50,461 bases of DNA from Allobosea thiooxidans (GTDB taxonomy: Bacteria > Pseudomonadota > Alphaproteobacteria > Rhizobiales > Beijerinckiaceae), in NCBI RefSeq assembly GCF_900168195.1, contig NZ_FUYX01000023.1:1-50461 (forward strand), given 5' to 3'. The notes below the pieces were generated by a model. The model saw nothing but the letters and a program-made list of their open reading frames with translations, searched no databases and had not been told where the DNA came from. Positions 7,384-15,690 of this stretch are shown here, one piece after another; positions within the stretch are counted from its first letter, which is position 1; each line of letters starts with the position of its first letter. The position numbers and the translations under genes are program-made.

Positions 7384-8472
7384 ATGTCCGATCCGATCAC
7401 CAAGGTGGAGCCGATTGTCCTGCGCATTCCGTTCGACGACGGCGGCAAGGGACAGGGCATCACGCCGACCCGCTGGAGCAATCTCGACATCGTCCTGGTC
7501 CGGGTCGAAACGGGATCGGGTCTGATCGGCTGGGGTGAAGCCTTCGGTTACATGTGCCAGAACGCCACTGCCGTCGCGGTTCGCGACCTCGTCGCACCTG
7601 CCGTGATCGGGCGGGATTCGCGGGACCCGCAAGCCGTCAATCTGGCAGCCCAGCAGGCCCTGGCCCTCTTCGGCCGCTATGGCATCACCATGTTCGCGAT
7701 CTCGGGGCTGGATATCGCGCTGTGGGATATCGCAGGCAAGCGCGCCGGCCTGCCGCTATCCCGCCTGATCGGATCGCCCCACCGCGACCGGATCCGCGCC
7801 TATGCGAGCCTCGTCCGCTATGGCGAGGCCGAGCGCGTCGAGCACTTCGCCGCCGAGGCGGCCGCGCTCGGATATGACGAGGTGAAGCTGCATGAAGTGC
7901 TGCCGGAGACGATCTGGGCCGGCCGCCGCGGCGCGGGGCCGAGGGCGCGCCTGACCGTCGACGTCAATTGCCAATGGTCGCTGGAGCAGGTGCGAGCCAT
8001 GCTGCCCGTTCTCGCCGAAACCGAGGTGAACTGGCTCGAGGAGCCGACCTTTCCGCCCGAAGATCCCACGCCCTGGCGGGCGATCGCGGCCGAGGGGATC
8101 GCCATCGCAGCCGGCGAGAATGCCTGCACAGCGATGGAGTTCGGCCGCCTCGTGCCCGCGCTGGACGTTGTCCAGCCGAGCGTGACCAAAGTCGGCGGCG
8201 TCACTGAGTTCCTCAAGGTCGCGCAGGTCGTGCGCGCCGCGGGCAAGCGCCTTGCGCCGCACTCACCCTATTTCGGACCGGGCTATTGGGCGAGTTTACA
8301 GCTCGCGGCCGCCATCGGCGCCTTCGAGGTCTTCGAATTTCTTTATGTCCGGCCGGAAGCCTGGTGCGGCCTCGATCCGGTCTTGCCGGTCGATGGAGTC
8401 ATCCGGATCCCCGATGCTCCAGGCATCGGTTTCGAGCCCGATATGTCCGCCATCGAACGTTATCGGATCTAG
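7384..8472 (+). CDS. Mandelate racemase/muconate lactonizing enzyme (enolase superfamily), probable sugar-acid dehydratase
   Basis: 362 aa, a full-length enolase-superfamily member with an N-terminal capping domain (1-125) and a TIM-barrel. Metal ligands are Asp193 (VDVN), Glu219 (WLEEP) and Glu245 (AGENAC). The strand-2 base motif reads KLH (Lys168, His170) instead of the usual KxK. The far side has VQPSVTKVGG (263-272) and His293 in APHSPYFGPG, but Ser266 stands where many mandelate-racemase-group enzymes carry the Asp of the His-Asp dyad. The reaction is therefore most likely dehydration or epimerisation of a sugar acid with a non-standard base set. It is the last gene of the operon that starts at 2840 and fits downstream of a uronate/aldose dehydrogenase. 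It could also be an uncharacterised racemase. Confidence 0.85.
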   Translation: MSDPITKVEPIVLRIPFDDGGKGQGITPTRWSNLDIVLVRVETGSGLIGWGEAFGYMCQNATAVAVRDLVAPAVIGRDSRDPQAVNLAAQQALALFGRYGITMFAISGLDIALWDIAGKRAGLPLSRLIGSPHRDRIRAYASLVRYGEAERVEHFAAEAAALGYDEVKLHEVLPETIWAGRRGAGPRARLTVDVNCQWSLEQVRAMLPVLAETEVNWLEEPTFPPEDPTPWRAIAAEGIAIAAGENACTAMEFGRLVPALDVVQPSVTKVGGVTEFLKVAQVVRAAGKRLAPHSPYFGPGYWASLQLAAAIGAFEVFEFLYVRPEAWCGLDPVLPVDGVIRIPDAPGIGFEPDMSAIERYRI

Positions 8473-8522
8473 AGCGCTTCCAGTTTAATCCGGGTCATAT
8501 CCTGCAGCTCTGAAGAAGTTTG

Positions 8523-8836
8523 CAGGCGCGCGTGGAGGCGATCCGTGCCCATCACGAGGCGCGGGAGTTTCGGCACGCAGCAGCAGAGACCTGTGCCCTT
8601 TGGTCGGCTGCGAACGACTACGTTCAGACTGCGGCTCCCTGGTCAGCGCTCAAACACCACCTCGGTGCGGCAGTTGCGACTCGTACCGCTCCGCCTCATC
8701 GAAATCTGCGCCACGGTGGCCTGGAGCCACATTCCGGATCTCGCGATCCTCGGCCATTGCCGCAGTAGGTGGAACGGCGAGCGCAAGCCCGCCCGTGTGG
8801 CCCGACGATGTCGAGGGCCAATTTCTCACTGGTTGA
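8523..8836 (+). pseudogene. metG: Remnant of methionyl-tRNA synthetase C-terminal region (metG)
   Basis: Three overlapping reading frames together spell a decayed MetRS anticodon-binding domain. Frame 1 (about 8523-8680) reads VEAIRAHHEAREFRHAAAET, then SAANDYVQTAAPWSALK and AAVATRTA. Frame 2 (about 8685-8745) continues RLIEICATVAWSHIPDLAI. Frame 3 (about 8748-8836) continues GGTASASPPVWPDDVEGQFL. The order matches the helix containing ANxYxxxxxPW and the RTAL-IxxTVAWxxIPDLA segments of intact synthetases. Two frameshifts and loss of both the catalytic domain and the extreme C-terminus make it non-functional. It fills the gap between two catabolic operons and has no start codon or binding site of its own. 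The recognition is from memory of the family. Confidence 0.6.
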
Positions 8837-9020
8837 AGCTCAGGGACAGTTCTTCCGGCGTCATACGAAATGCGTCGGCTGCCCGCTTAGGGCGGGTTGG
8901 AATGTCTGGATTCGGGCACCGGGTTAATGTCCGGAATTGGCGCTGCGCGGTTTGGCGTCGCGGGCGCGGCCGCCTTTGGTCGCTCATGTGACCGATAGAC
9001 AACACCAGAACCTCTGAAGC

Positions 9021-9049
9021 TTGACACTTCACGCATTCCACGTTTATCT
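9021..9049 (+). promoter_or_regulatory. Probable sigma70-type promoter of the D-aminoacylase operon
   Basis: A perfect TTGACA -35 box at 9021-9026 is followed by a 17-base spacer and TTATCT at 9044-9049. It lies 37 bases before the ATG at 9086, in a region more AT-rich than its surroundings. No operator-like repeat is obvious next to it. Confidence 0.5.
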
Positions 9050-9085
9050 CAATTAGAGACATTAACGGACATTTCTTTAAATCAC

Positions 9086-10717
9086 ATGTTCGAGCACAAG
9101 TTCATCAATGCCCGCATCATGGATGGCACGGGCGCGCCTTGGTTTCGGGGCGAAGTCGCGACGGTGGATGGCCGGATCGCCGAGGTCGGCCGCAGCATCA
9201 CGGGCCAGGCGCGCGAAATCGTCGATGTCGGCGGCCGCGTGCTGGCGCCCGGCTTCATCGACGTCCACACCCATGACGATCTGGCGGTACTGCGCGACGC
9301 CACCCATGCTCCGAAGCTGCTGCAGGGGGTGACCTCGGTCGTGCTCGGGAATTGCGGCTTCGGCGGCAGCCCGTCGAGTCCGGCGCGCCGCGACGATCTG
9401 GTGCGCTATGCCGCGCCGGTGCTCGGCCCGATGCCCGGTCCCGGCGCGTGGGACGCGTTCGGCGACTATCTCGACGCGCTGTCGGGCGCGCCGAGCTCGG
9501 TCAATGCGGTCTCGCAGGTCGCCCATGGCGCCGTGCGCATCGCTGTGATGGGCTTCGAGAACCGCCCTGCCACGCCGGCCGAGATCGAGCGCATGTGCGC
9601 CCTCGTGCGGGAGGCCATGGAGGCGGGCGCCATCGGCCTGTCGTTCGGCCTGCTCTATGCACCGGGCTGCTACGCCGATCGCCGCGAGCTCGTCGCGGTC
9701 GCGGCGACGGCGGCGCGTGCCGGCGGCATGCTGAACTGCCATATCCGGACCGAGGGCGACACGCTGCTCGACTCGCTGACGGAGGTGATGGACATCGCTG
9801 AGGCGGCCGGAGCGCCGCTCCATGTCAGCCATCTGAAAGTCGTCGGCAAGCGCAACTGGGGCACGATCGGCCGGGCGCTCGACCTGATTGCCGGCCGCCG
9901 CGCGCGCGGCCTCGACGTCACCTGCGACATCTACACCTACACTGCCGGCAGCAGCACGCTGCTCTCGGTCCTGCCGCCCTGGGTCTCGGCCGGCGGCGCC
10001 AAGGAGGTGCTGGCGCGCCTCGCCGATCCGGCCGCGCGGGAACGCATCCGCCGCGACATGGAGGGCAACCTGCCTGGTTGGGACAACTTCGCCGGGATGC
10101 TCGGCTGGGACCGCGTCGTCATCTCGGGCGTCGATACCGAGGCCAATCGGAGCCTTGAAGGGCGCAATATCGAGGCGATCGCCTCGGAGCGCGGCCAGCA
10201 CCCGGTCGACTGCATGCTCGACATCCTGCTGGAGGAGAACGGGCGGGTCACGATGATCCTGCACCAGATGTCGGATGAGGACGTCAAATCGGTGCTGCGC
10301 TCCGATTTCGCCATGGTAGGCTCCGACGGCATCCCGCTCGAGACCGGCAAGGTCCATCCCCGCCATTACGGGACCTTCCCGCGCATGATCGCCCATTATG
10401 TCCGGCAGGAGCGCATCATGCCGGTCGAGGAGGCGGTGCGGAAGATGACGGCGATCTCCGCTCTGCGCTTCGGCCTGGCCGAGCGCGGCCTGATCGCCAA
10501 GGGCGCCTTCGCCGACCTCATCGTCTTCGACGACGGCAAGATCGAGGACATCGCGACCTTCGAGGATCCGCGGCGCTATCCCGTCGGCCTCGACCGCATC
10601 TACGTCAACGGAAAGCTCGCTGCCGAGGAGGGGAAGCCCTCGGCCGAGCGGGCCGGCCGCCTGATCAGGCATCGCTGCGCCTGCTGCGGCCCGCAGACAT
10701 CCCTGGCTTGCAACTGA
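9086..10717 (+). CDS. N-acyl-D-amino-acid deacylase (D-aminoacylase family amidohydrolase)
   Basis: 543 aa, with the composite beta-sandwich plus TIM-barrel layout of D-aminoacylase. Metal and catalytic landmarks are HTHDD (His61, His63), GNCGFG (Cys90, the unusual Cys ligand of this subfamily), CHIRTEGD (His219), HVSHLK (His249) and the catalytic Asp414 in MVGSDG. The C-terminal sandwich contains KGAFADLIVFDD. It hydrolyses N-acyl-D-amino acids, or related N-acyl or cyclic compounds, in the cytoplasm. It opens an operon with a Dpp-type importer and a PLP enzyme, suggesting import of an acylated or D-amino-acid-containing compound followed by deacylation and PLP chemistry. The end is odd: after the normal tail GRLIRH it carries a short Cys-rich extension (CACC, then one more Cys). 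Related dihydropyrimidinase-like activities are possible but less likely. Confidence 0.9.
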   Translation: MFEHKFINARIMDGTGAPWFRGEVATVDGRIAEVGRSITGQAREIVDVGGRVLAPGFIDVHTHDDLAVLRDATHAPKLLQGVTSVVLGNCGFGGSPSSPARRDDLVRYAAPVLGPMPGPGAWDAFGDYLDALSGAPSSVNAVSQVAHGAVRIAVMGFENRPATPAEIERMCALVREAMEAGAIGLSFGLLYAPGCYADRRELVAVAATAARAGGMLNCHIRTEGDTLLDSLTEVMDIAEAAGAPLHVSHLKVVGKRNWGTIGRALDLIAGRRARGLDVTCDIYTYTAGSSTLLSVLPPWVSAGGAKEVLARLADPAARERIRRDMEGNLPGWDNFAGMLGWDRVVISGVDTEANRSLEGRNIEAIASERGQHPVDCMLDILLEENGRVTMILHQMSDEDVKSVLRSDFAMVGSDGIPLETGKVHPRHYGTFPRMIAHYVRQERIMPVEEAVRKMTAISALRFGLAERGLIAKGAFADLIVFDDGKIEDIATFEDPRRYPVGLDRIYVNGKLAAEEGKPSAERAGRLIRHRCACCGPQTSLACN

Positions 10718-10739
10718 AAAAATCATTCGGGAGGAAACG

Positions 10740-12293
10740 ATGAAGTTCGGAGGGATCACCCGCCGCTCGGCCGTCGCCGGGCTGGCCGTTGCACTCGGCG
10801 GCGCCAATCTGCCCGCGCTTGCGAAGCCGAAATCCGGGGGCGTGCTCAATGTCGCGATCACCGGGGAACCGCCGACGCTCGACGCGCATCACTCGACCGC
10901 CTTCATCACGCAGTCTGTGGGCTGGCACATCTATGAGGGGCTGTTCACGCTCGACGGCAAGTTCAACGCCGTGCCTATGCTGGCCGAGAGCGCGACCTTC
11001 GACGAGAAGCGCAACACCTACGTTATCAGGCTGCGCGCCGACGTGCCGTTCCATGACGGCTCGATCCTGAGCGCCGACGACGTCGTCGCCTCGCTCGAGC
11101 GCTGGGGGCGCAAGTCCAATTACGGGCGGATGATGTTCGCCAATGTCAGCGCCCTGCGCAAGGTCGACGGGTTGACGGTCGAGATCGCCCTCAAGGAGGC
11201 CTCGCCGGTGGTGCCGATGATGCTGGCCTTCCCGAACCAGCAGGCGGCGATCTATCCGAAGAGCGTCATCGACAAGTTCGGCGACAACGAGATCCGCAGC
11301 TACATCGGCACCGGGCCCTTCCGCTTCAAGGAACATGTGCCGGACCGCCATCTGATCCTCGCCCGCTTCGACAAATATGCGGCCATCGCGGCCGAGCCGG
11401 ACGGCATGGGCGGCCGTCGCGTCGCGCATTTCGATGAGCTGCGCCTGGTGCCGACGCCGGAGGTTTCGGTGCGACTCGAGGGCGTGCAGACCGGCCTCTA
11501 CGACATTGCCGATCAGGTGAGCCAGGACATGCTCCCGATGATCAAGATGTACCCGACCATCGAGCCGCTGGTGACCAAGCCCTATTGGTGGACCATGGCC
11601 GTGTTCAACAAGAAGCGGGCGCCCTTCAACGACGCCCGCATCCGCCAGGCCTTCGTGCTCGGCCTCGCCAACAAGGAGGTGATGGGCGCCGCCTTCGCTT
11701 CCGAGGAGTTCTACCGGCTCGATCCCGGCATCCTCTTCCAGGAGCAGGCGCAGTGGTGGAGCAAGGCCGATGGCGGGCTCTACAACAAGCATGACGCCGC
11801 ACGCGCCAAGGCCCTGCTGAAGGAGGCGGGCTATGCCGGCCAGCCGATCAAGTGGCTGACCACGCGCGAATACGACTTCATGTACAAGAATGCGCTCGTC
11901 GCCACCGAGCAGCTCAAGGCGGTCGGCTTCAACATCCAGCTCGAGGTCGTCGACTGGGCGACGATCGTCCAGCAGCGCAACAATCCGCAGGCCTACGACA
12001 TCTTCAGCGGCGCGACGACCTTCACGCCGGATCCGGGGGTCTGGCCCTGCTTCGACGCAGCCTGGCCGGGCTTCTGGGAGGACGCCCGCAAGGACGAACT
12101 CGTTCGCAAGCTCAACACCGAGATGGACCCGAAGAAACGCTACGCGGTCTGGGAGGAGCTGCAGAATCATTTCTGGCAGCAGGCTCCGATGGCCAAGTTC
12201 GGCGATTTCTTCATCCTCGGCGTCAAGAACGCCGATCTGAAGAATGTATCGGCGACGCCGTTCCCGTTCTACTGGAATGCCTGGAAGCAATAG
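10740..12293 (+). CDS. ABC transporter substrate-binding protein, family 5 (Dpp/Opp/Nik type)
   Basis: 517 aa, a typical family 5 periplasmic binding protein. The N-terminus ITRRSAVAGLAVALGG is a twin-arginine-like signal with cleavage probably after PALA. Diagnostic stretches are GGVLNVAITGEPPTLDAHHS (start of the mature lobe), IYEGLFTLDG, VIRLRADVPFHDGSILSADDVVASLERW (the family signature block), and IGTGPFRFKEHVPDRHL. It binds a peptide-like or other amphiphilic ligand in the periplasm and delivers it to the permeases at 13626 and 15690. A strong site (GGGAGG) lies 7 bases before ATG 10740, 22 bases after the aminoacylase stop. It is preceded by the hydrolase and followed by a regulator, so expression of the three is coupled. 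Confidence 0.92.
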   Translation: MKFGGITRRSAVAGLAVALGGANLPALAKPKSGGVLNVAITGEPPTLDAHHSTAFITQSVGWHIYEGLFTLDGKFNAVPMLAESATFDEKRNTYVIRLRADVPFHDGSILSADDVVASLERWGRKSNYGRMMFANVSALRKVDGLTVEIALKEASPVVPMMLAFPNQQAAIYPKSVIDKFGDNEIRSYIGTGPFRFKEHVPDRHLILARFDKYAAIAAEPDGMGGRRVAHFDELRLVPTPEVSVRLEGVQTGLYDIADQVSQDMLPMIKMYPTIEPLVTKPYWWTMAVFNKKRAPFNDARIRQAFVLGLANKEVMGAAFASEEFYRLDPGILFQEQAQWWSKADGGLYNKHDAARAKALLKEAGYAGQPIKWLTTREYDFMYKNALVATEQLKAVGFNIQLEVVDWATIVQQRNNPQAYDIFSGATTFTPDPGVWPCFDAAWPGFWEDARKDELVRKLNTEMDPKKRYAVWEELQNHFWQQAPMAKFGDFFILGVKNADLKNVSATPFPFYWNAWKQ

Positions 12294-12315
12294 GCTCCGG
12301 GTCGAGGCGTACCTC

Positions 12316-13629
12316 ATGGCAGTTCGGATCAAAGTCGGGCTCATCGCGAATACCGAGTTCAGCGAGCCGCTCGAACTCGCGTTGCGCGATGCGGGGTCGA
12401 ACATCGACTTCGAGGTACGCTTCTACGATCATCAGGACGAGGCGGGCCGCCTCGCCCATGAGCTGGAGGGGATCGTCGACGCGATCCTCTTCTCCGGTCC
12501 GGTGCCTTATTACGTCGCCCTCGCGGAACGGCCGCTGACGGTCCCCGCTTCTCATGTCGTCTTCGACGAGGCCTCCCTGGTGAAGGCCTTCTTCGACCTC
12601 GTGCGGGCGGGCGTCGATCCTGCGACCATCAGCGTCGACACCGTTTCCGACGATGTTGTGGTCGACGTCTGCCGCGAGCTGGAAATCGACCCGAGCGGCA
12701 TCAGGAACATGCCGCTCGTCGACGGCCGGATCCATGACGACTTCACCGGCTTCCATATCGAGCACTACCGCGCGGGACATACGCGCCATGCCCTGACCTG
12801 CCGCTCCATCGTCAAGCATGAACTCGCGGTGGCGGGCGTGCCCTGCCACTTCATGTTCTGGACGAAGCACACGATCCTGAAGGCGCTCGACCTGCTGGTC
12901 TCGAACCTGCTCCAGCAGCGCTATCGCGGTTCGCAGATCGCCATCGGCCTGCTGCGGGTCAATACGCCCCAGTTCAACGGCGCGATCGCCGATGTCCGCC
13001 GCCACGCGCTGGCGCTCGAGACCTATCTGCTGGCCTTCAGCGACAGGCTCGGCGTCAACCTGCTCGATATCGGCAGCGGGCTTCACCTGTTCTACACGAC
13101 CTATGGCGCGCTCCGGCGGCAAACCGAGGAGTTCACGGTGGCGCCGGCGCTCGAGCCGATCCCGCTGCCGGGCTTCTCGCTGCAGATCGGCATCGGCACC
13201 GGGGCGAGCGCTGCCATCGCCGAGGACGGCGCGCGCAAGGCGCTGCACCAGGCCGAGCAGCGCAACGGCGACGGGCTCTACATCGTCTTCGACGGCGATC
13301 GCCTGGTCGGCCCTCTCGGCCAGGATCGGACGCGGCTGATCCGCGTCGAGGATGCGGCCATCGTCCAGCTCGCGGAACGCACCGGGGTCACCGCCGCCAA
13401 CCTGGCGCGGATGCTGGAGACGGTCGGAGACGACAAGTCCCGCGCCTACAGCGCCGTCGAGCTCGCCGCCATTCTCGACTCCACCTCGCGGACCGCGCGC
13501 CGCGTCCTGACCCGGCTGACCGAAGCCGGATTCGCCGTGCCCGTGGGGGAGAGCACCCCGATCGGCCATGGACGGCCATCCACGCTCTACAGGATCGATC
13601 TGACCGTGCCCGGAAACCTTTCGTCATGA
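12316..13629 (+). CDS. Three-domain regulator: PrpR-like sensor, degenerate nucleotide-cyclase-like domain, C-terminal HTH
   Basis: 437 aa with an architecture I know only as an uncharacterised family. Residues 1-190 look like a PrpR-N-type alpha/beta sensor (VDAILFSGPVPYYVAL; an ALTCRSIVKHEL helix; GVPCHFMFWTKHTILKAL). Residues 205-335 look like a nucleotidyl-cyclase fold: a first strand IGLLRVNTPQF, a hairpin LLDIGSGLHLFYTTYGAL where active GGDEF proteins have GG[DE]EF, and IGIGTGASAAIAEDGARKAL, which recalls GTP cyclohydrolase III and GGDEF tails. Residues 345-430 contain a winged helix (YSAVELAAILDSTSRTARRVLTRL). No GGDEF signature is seen, so it is probably a ligand sensor. It sits inside the operon between binding protein and permease, and its stop overlaps the permease start (ATGA). 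ATG 12316 is preferred because the longer frame would run into the previous gene. Confidence 0.72.
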   Translation: MAVRIKVGLIANTEFSEPLELALRDAGSNIDFEVRFYDHQDEAGRLAHELEGIVDAILFSGPVPYYVALAERPLTVPASHVVFDEASLVKAFFDLVRAGVDPATISVDTVSDDVVVDVCRELEIDPSGIRNMPLVDGRIHDDFTGFHIEHYRAGHTRHALTCRSIVKHELAVAGVPCHFMFWTKHTILKALDLLVSNLLQQRYRGSQIAIGLLRVNTPQFNGAIADVRRHALALETYLLAFSDRLGVNLLDIGSGLHLFYTTYGALRRQTEEFTVAPALEPIPLPGFSLQIGIGTGASAAIAEDGARKALHQAEQRNGDGLYIVFDGDRLVGPLGQDRTRLIRVEDAAIVQLAERTGVTAANLARMLETVGDDKSRAYSAVELAAILDSTSRTARRVLTRLTEAGFAVPVGESTPIGHGRPSTLYRIDLTVPGNLSS

Positions 13630-14501
13630 GCATGGCCGTACAGGAGCAGGCGGGCCGGACCGAGCCGCGCAAGCCGCATTTCCTCGCCAAGCTGTTCTCG
13701 CGCACCAATGTGATCATCGGGACGATATTGCTCGTCGTGGTGCTCGCCACGGCGCTGTCCGCCGATCTGCTCGCGCCGGCCGACCCCAATGCGCTTGCGG
13801 TGCAGAACCGGCTGAAGCCGCCGGGGCCGGTCCATCTTCTCGGTACGGACGAATTCGGCCGGGACGTGCTGTCGCGAGTGATGCACGGCGCCCGAACCTC
13901 GCTGATCATCGGCTGTGCCGTGGTCTTCGTCGCCGTCGGGCTGGGCTCGGTGCTCGGCCTGCTCACCGGCTTTTATTCACGCCTCGACGCCGTGCTGTCG
14001 CGTCTGCTCGACGGGCTGATGTCGTTCCCCGGACTGGTGCTGGCGATCGCCATGGCCGGCGTCCTCGGCGCCAGCAGCTCGACCGTCATCATCGCGCTCG
14101 GGACGGTCTACATGCCGCGGGTGGCGCGGGTGGTGAGAAGCTCGGTCCTCGTCGTCAAGGAACTGCCCTATGTCGAGGCCTGCATCGCTGTCGGCGGCAG
14201 CAGACTCTACGCCCTGTTCCGCCACGTCCTGCCCAATGTCCTGTCGCCGATCATCGTCCAGGCGTCCTTCATCTTCTCCTATGCCGTTCTCGGGGAGGCC
14301 GCATTGAGCTTCCTCGGCGCGGGCATCCCGCCGACCCAGCCGAGCTGGGGCAACATGCTGGCGGAAGCGCGCACCTTCGTGGTGATGGCGTGGTGGATGG
14401 CGTTCTTTCCGGGAGTTGCAATCATGATCACCGTCCTCGGCCTGAACCTGTTCGGTGATGGCCTGCGCGATGCGCTCGATCCGAAGATGCGGGAGCGTTG
14501 A
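13626..14501 (+). CDS. ABC transporter permease, DppC type
   Basis: 291 aa inner-membrane permease with the DppC/OppC layout. It has an N-terminal cytoplasmic tail, one membrane segment (residues 30-55), a periplasmic stretch with HLLGTDEFGRDVLSRVMHGARTSL, then five more hydrophobic segments. The cytoplasmic coupling (EAA-type) loop reads EACIAVGGSRLYALFRHVLPNVLSPI, and the C-terminus GDGLRDALDPKM is the family hallmark. It pairs with the DppB-type permease at 15690, and the binding protein at 10740 feeds them. Start ATG 13626 overlaps the regulator stop (ATGA). The order is odd: the partner permease is separated from it by a PLP enzyme gene, and no DppD/DppF ATPase follows. Confidence 0.92.
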   Translation: MSMAVQEQAGRTEPRKPHFLAKLFSRTNVIIGTILLVVVLATALSADLLAPADPNALAVQNRLKPPGPVHLLGTDEFGRDVLSRVMHGARTSLIIGCAVVFVAVGLGSVLGLLTGFYSRLDAVLSRLLDGLMSFPGLVLAIAMAGVLGASSSTVIIALGTVYMPRVARVVRSSVLVVKELPYVEACIAVGGSRLYALFRHVLPNVLSPIIVQASFIFSYAVLGEAALSFLGAGIPPTQPSWGNMLAEARTFVVMAWWMAFFPGVAIMITVLGLNLFGDGLRDALDPKMRER

Positions 14502-14502
14502 G

Positions 14503-15690
14503 ATGGCCGCGATGACCCTGACCTGCGTGGATTGCCGCGCCTCCTATCCGGCGACGCTGCTTTATGCCTGCGAGGCCTGTGGCGGTCTTCTCGAAGTCAC
14601 CCGCCCCGGCACCGAGCCCCCGGGCCTCGACGCGCTGGTCTCGCCGGCCGTGACGCTGGGCGAATGCGGCACGCCCCTGCTGCCTGTACGGCCCGGCTCG
14701 CTGCCGACGCCGGCGCGCGCGCTCTGGTTCAAGGACGAGACCCGCAATCCGAGCGGCTCCTTCAAGGACCGGCTGGTGAGCGCGGCTCTGACGACCGCGC
14801 TCACCTTCGGATCGAAGGGGTTGGTCTGCGCATCGAGCGGCAATGCCGGCGCCTCTGCGGCCGCCTATGCCGCGCGGGCCGGGATTCCCGCCGTCATTCT
14901 CGTGCCGGAGCGGACGCCGACCGAAAAGATGGCCCAGATTGCCGCCTACGGCGCCCTGCTGGTCAAGGTCGCGGGGCATTACAGCAACTCCTACGCCATG
15001 GCGCTGGCGGTGGCGCGCGAGACCGGCTTCGTCAATGTCACCACCACCTTCCTCAACCCCTACGGCACCGATGCGCTGCGTCTGGTCGGACATGAGATCT
15101 ACGACCAGCTCGGCGGCCAGGTCCCCGACTGGGTCTTCGTGCCGACCGGCTCCGGCCCGCTGGTCAAGGGCGTGTTCCAGGGTTTCGCCGACCGGGGCGG
15201 GCGCATGCCGAGGCTCGTCGCCGTCCAGGCCGAGGGCTGCGCACCGATCGTGAAGGCGTTCGAGGAGCGGGCCGGCGAGGTCCAGGCCTGGGGCGAACCG
15301 AAGACGATCGCCTCGGGCATCTCCGACCCGCTGATCGGCTATGCCCGCGACGGGACCTATACGCTGCGCCTGGTGCGCGAGAGCGGCGGGTGCGCGATCG
15401 CCGTCAGCGACGACGAGATCCGCCGGGCGATGCGCGTGCTGGCGGCGGGCAACGGCATCTTCGCCGAGCCGACCGGCGCGAGCTCGCTCGCCGCCGCGCA
15501 GAAGATGCTCGCGCGCGGTGATATCGGCCCGGACGAGCGCATCGTCTGCATGGTGACCGGGCACGGCTTCAAGGATTTCGGGATCTACCGGCAGATGCCG
15601 GTCCATGAAATCCGCGTCGAGGCAGACGCGTCCGCGAGCGTGATCATCCAAGCGCTGGAGGGGATGGGACCGCCGGAGAGGGTTGTCTGA
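14503..15690 (+). CDS. Threonine-synthase-like PLP enzyme with N-terminal zinc ribbon
   Basis: 395 aa, fold-type II PLP enzyme. The N-terminus has two CxxC pairs (Cys8/Cys11, Cys23/Cys26) forming a zinc-ribbon-like knuckle, as in many archaeal/bacterial threonine synthase and diaminopropionate-ammonia-lyase-like proteins. The PLP lysine is in NPSGSFKDR (Lys88). The phosphate and substrate loop is SSGNAGASAAAYA, and a glycine-rich cofactor loop VPTGSGPLVKG follows near residue 215. The enzyme could be a beta- or gamma-eliminase, or a threonine-synthase paralogue with a changed substrate. In this operon it would act on the amino acid released by the deacylase. ATG 14503 follows GGGAG by 7 bases and comes one base after the permease stop. 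The stop shares one base with the next start (TGATG). Confidence 0.85.
   Translation: MAAMTLTCVDCRASYPATLLYACEACGGLLEVTRPGTEPPGLDALVSPAVTLGECGTPLLPVRPGSLPTPARALWFKDETRNPSGSFKDRLVSAALTTALTFGSKGLVCASSGNAGASAAAYAARAGIPAVILVPERTPTEKMAQIAAYGALLVKVAGHYSNSYAMALAVARETGFVNVTTTFLNPYGTDALRLVGHEIYDQLGGQVPDWVFVPTGSGPLVKGVFQGFADRGGRMPRLVAVQAEGCAPIVKAFEERAGEVQAWGEPKTIASGISDPLIGYARDGTYTLRLVRESGGCAIAVSDDEIRRAMRVLAAGNGIFAEPTGASSLAAAQKMLARGDIGPDERIVCMVTGHGFKDFGIYRQMPVHEIRVEADASASVIIQALEGMGPPERVV

Noticed and set aside
9077..10861. Long minus-strand open frame (594 codons) opposite the D-aminoacylase
   Set aside because: Its translation is Arg/Asp/His-rich without family features and mirrors the codon pattern of the genuine gene; such antisense frames are expected at this GC content.
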